From contig CAJWOD010000050.1 in assembly GCA_913044145.1 (NCBI GenBank), positions 1-8,680 on the forward strand: 8,680 bases of DNA, in the 5' to 3' direction. Shown one piece after another: positions 1 to 5,764 of this stretch; position 1 is the first letter of the stretch; the number at the start of each line of letters is the position of its first letter. The notes beneath the pieces were generated by a model, which was given only the letters and a program-made list of their open reading frames with translations, had not been told where the DNA came from and did not search any database. Source of the DNA: an uncultured Nitrospina sp. (GTDB taxonomy: Bacteria; Nitrospinota; Nitrospinia; Nitrospinales; VA-1). Position numbers and translations under genes: made by a program.

Positions 1-4
1 GTGA

Positions 5-139
5 GTGATTCCTTTGAATCTGCTGGGTTATAGTGAACTCAAGATAGTTAAATATCCATTACTACCAGGTGGCCCACTATCAGAACAATGAAATCCAAAT
101 TTTGCTGGCGTGAGAAAAGTCCCTTTGGTAGGCTATTAA
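5..139 (+). other. Protein-like frame interrupted by one TGA; possible tail of an upstream gene
   Basis: From GTG at 5 this frame runs 28 codons to TGA (89-91), then 15 more sense codons to TAA (137-139), one base before the radical SAM ATG at 141. The translation looks protein-like: it includes LKIVKYPLLPGGPLSEQ before the TGA and NPNFAGVRKVPLVGY after it. A second in-frame TGA lies at 2-4. The 1-nt spacing to the next gene fits the tight packing of the following genes. It could be the decayed 3' end of an upstream gene, a recoded (selenocysteine) tail, a short peptide of 28 residues ending at the TGA, or chance. Short frames like this are common at this base composition. I do not recognise the sequence, and no good ribosome binding site can be judged for the GTG because the window begins there. 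Confidence 0.25.
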
Positions 140-140
140 T

Positions 141-1031
141 ATGGATGACAAAATAAAAATTAAGGAAAAAACTCCCGAAGTACCCCTAAAAAACCTGGAA
201 ACATTGTGGCTACAAGTGGGTGGTACGCTTTGCAATTTGGAATGCTCCCATTGTTTCATCAGTTGTTCCCCAACAAATAAAACTATTGCTATGATGACGT
301 TAGCGCAGGTAAAGGAAAGGGTAAGAGAAGCTAGTGAATTAGGAGTTAAGGATTATTATATTACCGGGGGGGAAGTTTTTATTAATCCAGAAATTTTTGA
401 AATACTTGAAACAATTTTGAGCTATGGTCCATTGGATGTGCTAACGAATGGAACCCAGATTACTTCCGAAAAGGCGCAACGGCTTAGAGTAATTCAAGAT
501 GCATCAAAAAACCTTCTTCGTTTCCGAGTCAGCATGGAACATTTTGATCAAGCTAAAAATGATGCAATTAGAGGAAAGCATGCTTATCAAAAAGCCACCG
601 CTGGGATCGCATGTTTAGCCGAAGCTGGATTCTCCCCCATTCTCACAGTAACGCGCACTTGGGAGGAGGGGTGCGATTCTGAGATGGAATTAAAGTTTAG
701 TAAATTTCTTAGGCAAAATGGGGTTAAACAACCACAACTAAAAATACTACCTGAGTTTTTACTAGGACAACTAGCGAAAAATAAGCGCTATTACTCTAAA
801 GAAGAACATGTGACAAAAAAGTGCTTCGAAAATTTTGATATTACTCAATTACAGTGCTCAACCTCTCGAATAGCTACAGGCGATGGGGTTTATGTATGCC
901 CAATTTTAGTGGATAACCCTTTTGCGCGAATGGGGGATACCATTGGTCAAACGATGCGACCGTTTCCTTTGGCGCATTCAGCCTGCTACACTTGCAGGGT
1001 TACTGGAATGACCTGTAAGTCTACCTCTTAA
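141..1031 (+). CDS. Radical SAM iron-sulfur protein with C-terminal auxiliary-cluster cysteines
   Basis: This is a 296-residue radical SAM superfamily enzyme. Such enzymes use a [4Fe-4S] cluster to cleave S-adenosylmethionine and start radical chemistry. The cluster motif CNLECSHC (Cys31, Cys35, Cys38) follows the first beta strand, LWLQVGGTL, as is usual. The SAM-binding 'GGE' motif is at 76-78, where the usual following proline is Val79. The C-terminal region carries Cys239, Cys253, Cys282, Cys285 and Cys292, with a C-x2-C-x6-C ending. This resembles a SPASM or Twitch domain holding an auxiliary cluster, although the spacing is not a full SPASM signature. No signal peptide is seen, so the protein is probably cytoplasmic. 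The ATG at 141 is the first start after an in-frame TAG at 129-131; its Shine-Dalgarno is weak. It leads a probable operon, 15 nt before the peroxiredoxin-like gene. The substrate is unknown. SPASM/Twitch enzymes often act on peptides or cofactor precursors, but no peptide substrate gene is certain here. Confidence 0.9.
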   Translation: MDDKIKIKEKTPEVPLKNLETLWLQVGGTLCNLECSHCFISCSPTNKTIAMMTLAQVKERVREASELGVKDYYITGGEVFINPEIFEILETILSYGPLDVLTNGTQITSEKAQRLRVIQDASKNLLRFRVSMEHFDQAKNDAIRGKHAYQKATAGIACLAEAGFSPILTVTRTWEEGCDSEMELKFSKFLRQNGVKQPQLKILPEFLLGQLAKNKRYYSKEEHVTKKCFENFDITQLQCSTSRIATGDGVYVCPILVDNPFARMGDTIGQTMRPFPLAHSACYTCRVTGMTCKSTS

Positions 1032-1046
1032 GTTAGAAAGTAAAGC

Positions 1047-1601
1047 ATGGCCCTATTAAATTCCACTATGGTTCCTTTGGGAACCGCGGCGATCAATTTT
1101 AAGTTGCCTGGCGTTGATGGCGAAGAATATTCTCTGACCAGTTTTTCAGAAGACTCTGTGTTGGTAATAATTTTTATGTGCAATCATTGCCCTTATGTGA
1201 AAGCCGTAATTCAGCGCCTGATAGATTTGCAGAAAGAAGTATCGGATCAAGGAGTGCGGTTAGTGGGTATCAATTGCAATGATGCGAAAAAATATGAAGA
1301 TGATTCTTTCGAGAATATGAAAAGTGTTTCGAAGGTCTGGAAGATGAATTTCCCATACTTGTTTGATGAGTCGCAAGAGACAGCTAAAAAGTATGAGGCT
1401 GTGTGCACACCTGATATTTATGTGTACGGAAAAGAGAGGAAATTACTCTATCGAGGGAGAATCGATGACAACTGGGAAAAAGCAAACCACGTCAGAAAAA
1501 GAGATTTAAAGCAAGCCATTGATTGTATTCTTAAGGGTAAGAAAGTTCCTGAGGAACAAATTCCGTCAATGGGATGTTCTATAAAATGGAAAGTGTCTTA
1601 G
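1047..1601 (+). CDS. Thioredoxin-fold, peroxiredoxin-like protein (AhpC/TSA, PRX-like1 type)
   Basis: A 184-residue soluble protein of the thioredoxin superfamily. The N-terminal AhpC/TSA-like section (PGVDGEEYSL) leads into the strand VLVIIFMCNHCPYV, with a CxxC pair at Cys45 and Cys48. Cys120-Thr-Pro122 lies where thioredoxin folds have the cis-proline. It is followed by YRGRIDDNW and a C-terminal MGCSIKWK (Cys177). This combination is typical of the 'thioredoxin family protein' group often labelled PRX-like1, whose usual length is about 180-200 residues. No signal peptide or lipobox is visible, so it probably acts in the cytoplasm as a thiol reductase or peroxidase-like protein; the reaction has not been established from sequence. 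The ATG at 1047 is preferred over Met8 (1068) because it sits 15 nt behind the radical SAM stop and keeps the full N-terminal strand. The gene ends 9 nt before the UPF0182 gene, supporting co-transcription. Confidence 0.88.
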   Translation: MALLNSTMVPLGTAAINFKLPGVDGEEYSLTSFSEDSVLVIIFMCNHCPYVKAVIQRLIDLQKEVSDQGVRLVGINCNDAKKYEDDSFENMKSVSKVWKMNFPYLFDESQETAKKYEAVCTPDIYVYGKERKLLYRGRIDDNWEKANHVRKRDLKQAIDCILKGKKVPEEQIPSMGCSIKWKVS

Positions 1602-1610
1602 AAAAAACCT

Positions 1611-4358
1611 ATGCAAGCTTTAAAAAAATGGTTATTCATCTTTGCCGCAGTAGTTTTTGCTGGCTCAATGTTTGCCGACAAAATTCTTTCTTTTTATGTT
1701 GATTGGTTGTGGTTTGAAAACCATGGTATAGCCTCGGTGCTTTGGACCGTTTTGGTTTCACAATTTGGTTCGGGGTTCCTCGTTGGGATTTTATTTTTCT
1801 TGGCAACCTATGGTTTTCTGATACGAATCTATAAGAAAACATCACATCTTCCCATATTATTATCTGATCAGGTCCGTCGTGAAATTCCACTATTGGATAT
1901 CATTGCGGAAAACTTAAAACTGCTCATTTTACTAGCCCCCTTGGTTTTAGCGGTAATGACAGGTTTGGTCATGTCTCAACAATGGGAGGTTGTCCTTCAA
2001 CATCTCAATGCTTCTCCTTTTGATCTAGCAGATCCTATATTTAATAAAGATATATCCTTCTACGTTTTTAACCTTCCATTCTGGTTAATGGTTAAATCTC
2101 TAATCTGGGAAATCATGATAGTGATTTCTATTGGTGTGGGGTTAATTTACTTTTTCAAGCGCTTCGTTTATGTAGGCCCTACTGGTGTTGTCCTTCTCCC
2201 AGAAGCTAGAAGAACACTTTCAGGACTGGTCGGATGCTTTTTTCTCCTTTTTGCCAGCGAGTTTTTTCTTCAACGGTATGAATTGCTGACAAAAGGAAAC
2301 GAATTGATTTCAGGCATCGGTTTTGCTGATGATTATGGGTCCATTCCCATTCTTTATGTTTTGATACTGGTATCTTTGGTGGGGTCGGCATTTTCTTTTT
2401 TTGGTCTGGTCAGGCCTGGAATGAAAAAAATTCTTATCTCAGTGGTTTCTTTGGCGTTAGTTTATTTTGTAGGTAATGTATACCCTAAGATATTACAAAA
2501 ATTTGTGGTTGATCCAAATGAATTGATAAAGGAGACACCATACATAGAGCGTACTATTTCAGGAACATTGAATGCTTATGGGCTGAGCGATACTGGAACT
2601 CATGGGCTTTCCGGTTCTGAATCGTTAACGGCTGAAAGTATTCGCAAAAACGATGCCACTATAGAAAATATCAGACTATGGGATCAGGAGCCCCTTCTCG
2701 ATACACTTGGACAGATCCAAGAGATACGTACCTACTATCAATTTCAATCTGTTGATAATGACCGCTATCGTATTAACGGAAAATATCGTCAGACTTTGTT
2801 GTCTCCCAGAGAATTGTTATCCTCAAATCTGCCAAACCGGACTTGGATCAATGAACACCTGACTTTTACACATGGTTATGGCGTTTCGTTAAGCCCTGTG
2901 AACCAAGTGACACCAGAAGGCCTACCAGTACTATTTATTAAAGATATTCCTCCACAATCAAATATGGATTTAAAGGTAAAGCAGCCAGAAATTTATTTTG
3001 GTGAGTTAGCGAATGATCATGTTTTTGTAAACACAGGAACCAAAGAGTTTGATTATCCGGAAGGCGAAAAAAATGTTTACAAGAATTATGAAGGTAAGGG
3101 TGGTTTCCCAGTAGGGTCTTTTATAAAAAAGGTGATTCTTGCTGCACGATTTAAAACTTTGAAAATTTTGTTTGCAGATGATATTGAAAGCGAAAGCCGA
3201 GTCTTGATGTACCGCAATATAACTAAGCGTGTTCAGAAAGTTACACCTTTCCTTAGATTAGACAACGATCCTTATTTGGTTATATCAGAGGGACGTTTAA
3301 TTTGGCTTTATGACGCTTATACAGTGAGCAATCGATATCCTTATTCCCAGAAAATTCCTAGGTTTGGAAACTACGTTCGGAACTCCGTCAAAATTTCAAT
3401 CGATGCGTATGATGGATCGATGAATTTTTATATTTCTGATTTGTCCGACCCAATTATACAAACCTATCAGAATATTTTTCCTGACCTATTCCAGAAGTTA
3501 TCCGAAATGCCAAAGGATTTGCGAAACCATATTCGCTATCCCTCTGACTTGTTTGCGATCCAGACTTTTATTTATGCGACCTATCACATGAAGCGTCCTC
3601 AGGTTTTTTATAATAAGGAGGATCAGTGGGAAATTCCTGAAATAGATGGTCGTGTAATGCAGCCTTATTACACAATTATGAAACTTCCGGGAGAGGAGCA
3701 AGAAGAGTATATTCTTATGGTTCCCTATACACCGCGGGGCAAGAGTAATCTATCAGCATGGATGGTGGCCCGTAGTGATGGGGAAAGTTATGGCAAGCTC
3801 GATGTTTATATGTTTCCAAAACAAAAACTGGTTTATGGCCCTAGTCAAATTGTTGCGCGTATCAATCAGGATGCGGAAATTTCACGTCAGATTTCTTTAT
3901 GGGATCAGCGAGGTTCAAGTGTTATTCAAGGCACATTACTTGTAATTCCTATAGAAGAGTCTTTAGTTTACGTCAGGCCTTTATATTTGAAAGCCGATGC
4001 AGGAAAAATTCCAGAGTTGAAAAGAGTTATTGTGGGGTATGAAGACAATATTGCTATGGAACGAACTTTGGACGAAGCATTAAAGAAAATTTTTCCAGGT
4101 CTTTCCGGTGTTATACCCAGAGCGACTGAGCAAATCCAGAGCATGACTACGAAAACGCCTCGGCCAAATGAAGAAAGGAGCCTGACATTAAGAAAAGCCG
4201 ATTACGACAAGATTCAAAAACTTTATAAGAAAGTTTTAGAGTCTCAAGGAGAGCTCGATCAGTCTTTGAATAATTATAAAAAAGAGCTGGAAGCTTTAGG
4301 AGAGGTTTTGCAAGAGACGCCTATTACTCTCCACTCTGTAAAACCCTCGGGAGAATAG
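1611..4358 (+). CDS. UPF0182 family large integral membrane protein
   Basis: At 915 residues this is full length for the UPF0182 family (about 900-1000). The N-terminal 300 residues hold about seven hydrophobic membrane segments, roughly at 6-22, 43-70, 101-121, 160-183, 203-222, 245-266 and 272-292. A large soluble domain follows, probably outside the cytoplasmic membrane. Family landmarks visible here are DPIFNKDISFYVFNLPF near 141-157, ETPYIERTI near 308-316, NIRLWDQEPLLDTLGQIQEI near 353-372, and WINEHLTFTHGYGVSLSPVN near 412-431. Near the C-terminus, VGYEDNIAMERTLDEALKKI is followed by a Lys/Glu-rich stretch (about 866-905) with coiled-coil character. The function of the family is unknown; it is found in cyanobacteria, actinobacteria and several Gram-negative groups. 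The start at 1611 is the only nearby ATG, 9 nt after the preceding stop, with no clear Shine-Dalgarno, which suggests translation coupled to the upstream gene. Confidence 0.93.
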   Translation: MQALKKWLFIFAAVVFAGSMFADKILSFYVDWLWFENHGIASVLWTVLVSQFGSGFLVGILFFLATYGFLIRIYKKTSHLPILLSDQVRREIPLLDIIAENLKLLILLAPLVLAVMTGLVMSQQWEVVLQHLNASPFDLADPIFNKDISFYVFNLPFWLMVKSLIWEIMIVISIGVGLIYFFKRFVYVGPTGVVLLPEARRTLSGLVGCFFLLFASEFFLQRYELLTKGNELISGIGFADDYGSIPILYVLILVSLVGSAFSFFGLVRPGMKKILISVVSLALVYFVGNVYPKILQKFVVDPNELIKETPYIERTISGTLNAYGLSDTGTHGLSGSESLTAESIRKNDATIENIRLWDQEPLLDTLGQIQEIRTYYQFQSVDNDRYRINGKYRQTLLSPRELLSSNLPNRTWINEHLTFTHGYGVSLSPVNQVTPEGLPVLFIKDIPPQSNMDLKVKQPEIYFGELANDHVFVNTGTKEFDYPEGEKNVYKNYEGKGGFPVGSFIKKVILAARFKTLKILFADDIESESRVLMYRNITKRVQKVTPFLRLDNDPYLVISEGRLIWLYDAYTVSNRYPYSQKIPRFGNYVRNSVKISIDAYDGSMNFYISDLSDPIIQTYQNIFPDLFQKLSEMPKDLRNHIRYPSDLFAIQTFIYATYHMKRPQVFYNKEDQWEIPEIDGRVMQPYYTIMKLPGEEQEEYILMVPYTPRGKSNLSAWMVARSDGESYGKLDVYMFPKQKLVYGPSQIVARINQDAEISRQISLWDQRGSSVIQGTLLVIPIEESLVYVRPLYLKADAGKIPELKRVIVGYEDNIAMERTLDEALKKIFPGLSGVIPRATEQIQSMTTKTPRPNEERSLTLRKADYDKIQKLYKKVLESQGELDQSLNNYKKELEALGEVLQETPITLHSVKPSGE

Positions 4359-4368
4359 TTTTATTTTT
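4323..4368 (+). terminator. Possible weak intrinsic terminator at the end of the UPF0182 gene
   Basis: TCTCC (4328-4332) can pair with GGAGA (4350-4354). After a C27/A55-type mismatch, the stem extends with four more weak pairs (4323-4326 with 456-4359, one of them G-T). The loop is about 17 nt. The T-rich run TTTTATTTTT (4359-4368) follows directly. The geometry suits termination of the + strand transcript. It overlaps the last UPF0182 codons and the purF stop. The stem is short and the loop long, so this is a tentative call. Confidence 0.3.
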
Positions 4369-5764
4369 GGAATAGGTTCAACTGTTGGGTGGTGGAAAGG
4401 TGGTCGGTTATAGGTACAGGGTAGTTTCCATCAAAACAGGCAGAGCAGAATTTATTCTTACCATTTTGCAAGACTTCTAACATTTTTTTGATGCTTAGAT
4501 ATTGTAGGGAATCTGCACCTAGATATTTTCGTGTTTCTTCAAGGGAATGGGTGTGAGCAATCAGTTCCTCTTTATGAGGAGTATCAATTCCATAAAAACA
4601 AGAATATAAAATAGGGGGCGCAGAAATTCTAAGGTGAACTTCCTTAGCTCCTGCTTCCAGAAGCATTTTTACTATTTTACGACAGGTAGTTCCGCGGACA
4701 ATAGAATCATCAATGATTGCGAGCCGTTTACCCGAGATAAGATTTTTTACAGCATTTAGTTTAAGCTTCACCCCAAAATTTCTTATTTGGGATTGAGGTT
4801 CAATAAAAGTCCGGCCGACATAATGATTGCGAATCAATCCCATTTCAAATGGGATACCACTTTCTTCTGCAAATCCCATTGCCGAAACAACTCCCGAGTC
4901 TGGAACGGGAACAATCAGGTCCGCATCTGCTGGGCTTTCCTGTGCCATGGCCCGGCCCATTTCTTTTCGTGCTGCATAAACATGTTCGCCGAACAAAAAA
5001 CTGTCGGGACGCGCGAAATAAATATGTTCAAAAACACAGTATTTGCTTTCTACTTTTTTAAAAGGAAAAAAAGATTGTAGCCCATTTTCATTAATCAGTA
5101 TCAACTCTCCCGGTTCAACTTCGCGAATGAACTCGGCTTCAATTAGATCCATCACACAGGTTTCTGAGGCAATAATATATGCTCCATCTAATTTCCCCAA
5201 ACAAAGCGGTCTGAATCCGTGAGGATCACGGGCGGCTAGGAGTTCATTTTCTGTCATTAGTACTAAGGAGTAAGCACCGTTTACCTGTCGCAAGGCTTCT
5301 GCGGCTCGATCAACGAAGTTTTCACTTTTAGCTTGCGCCATCAAGTGAACAATGACCTCGCTGTCGTTGGTGGATTGGAAGATGGCTCCCTTGCTACCTA
5401 ACTCTTTTCGGATTGCCTTGGCGTTGACCAAATTACCATTGTGTGCGAGAGCCAGAGAACCGGCCGCGTAATTGATCATACAGGGTTGCGCGTTTACTAA
5501 TTCGCTCTTTCCTGCTGTCGAATAACGATTATGACCAATGGCAAGTGGGCCGGGAAGTTTAAGTAGGCGTCCAGGGTCGAATATATCAGCAACCAAACCC
5601 ATTCCTAACTCGAGATGCATCTGTGAATGGGTGCTGGCAACAATTCCGGCACTTTCCTGTCCTCGGTGCTGTAGTGCGTAAAGCCCTAGATATACTAGGT
5701 TAGCGGCCTCTGGATGACCGTAAACTCCGACTACTCCACACTCTTCATGTAGTTTATCCAGCAT
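4361..5764 (-). CDS. purF: Amidophosphoribosyltransferase (glutamine PRPP amidotransferase)
   Basis: PurF makes 5-phosphoribosylamine from PRPP and glutamine, the committed first step of de novo purine synthesis. The 467-residue protein begins with an eight-residue segment before ECGVVGVYG. Cys9 would be the N-terminal nucleophile of the class II glutamine amidotransferase domain after propeptide removal, as in the Bacillus enzyme. LQHRGQESAGI (31-41) and LAHNGNLVN (106-114) are typical of that domain. The phosphoribosyltransferase half carries VPDSG (287-291), YVGRTFI (315-321) and the PRPP loop IIDDSIVRGTT (350-360). Cys243, Cys389, Cys440 and Cys443 (the last two as CSAC) match the four [4Fe-4S] ligands of the Bacillus-type PurF, so this is the iron-sulfur, oxygen-sensitive class. 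Its ATG lies inside the end of purL (11-nt overlap), implying translational coupling. It is the last gene of the purQ-purL-purF run in this window and meets the UPF0182 gene tail to tail. Confidence 0.98.
   Translation of the reverse strand: MLDKLHEECGVVGVYGHPEAANLVYLGLYALQHRGQESAGIVASTHSQMHLELGMGLVADIFDPGRLLKLPGPLAIGHNRYSTAGKSELVNAQPCMINYAAGSLALAHNGNLVNAKAIRKELGSKGAIFQSTNDSEVIVHLMAQAKSENFVDRAAEALRQVNGAYSLVLMTENELLAARDPHGFRPLCLGKLDGAYIIASETCVMDLIEAEFIREVEPGELILINENGLQSFFPFKKVESKYCVFEHIYFARPDSFLFGEHVYAARKEMGRAMAQESPADADLIVPVPDSGVVSAMGFAEESGIPFEMGLIRNHYVGRTFIEPQSQIRNFGVKLKLNAVKNLISGKRLAIIDDSIVRGTTCRKIVKMLLEAGAKEVHLRISAPPILYSCFYGIDTPHKEELIAHTHSLEETRKYLGADSLQYLSIKKMLEVLQNGKNKFCSACFDGNYPVPITDHLSTTQQLNLFQK

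Noticed and set aside
7..20. Perfect 5-bp hairpin GATTC-CTTT-GAATC
   Set aside because: It is too short to be a convincing terminator or regulatory element, has no T-run after it, and is too close to the TGA at 2-4 to act as a SECIS.
29..34. TATAGT as a possible -10 promoter element for the + operon
   Set aside because: No -35-like element sits at suitable spacing; the TTGAAT at 14-19 is only 9 nt away.
88..156. 22-codon frame from ATG at 88, overlapping the radical SAM start
   Set aside because: It is short, has no Shine-Dalgarno, and its sequence has no leader-peptide feature such as a run of one regulated amino acid.
1636..3701. Minus-strand open frames inside the UPF0182 gene (1636-1890, 2206-2391, 3498-3701)
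   Set aside because: They lie wholly opposite a clearly conserved gene, have low-complexity or unlikely compositions and show no recognisable domain.
4278..4295. Possible terminator for purF: AGCT-GGA-AGCT hairpin next to six A (six T on the minus strand)
   Set aside because: The stem is only four pairs before a mismatch and lies in UPF0182 coding sequence about 65 nt past the purF stop; too weak to call.
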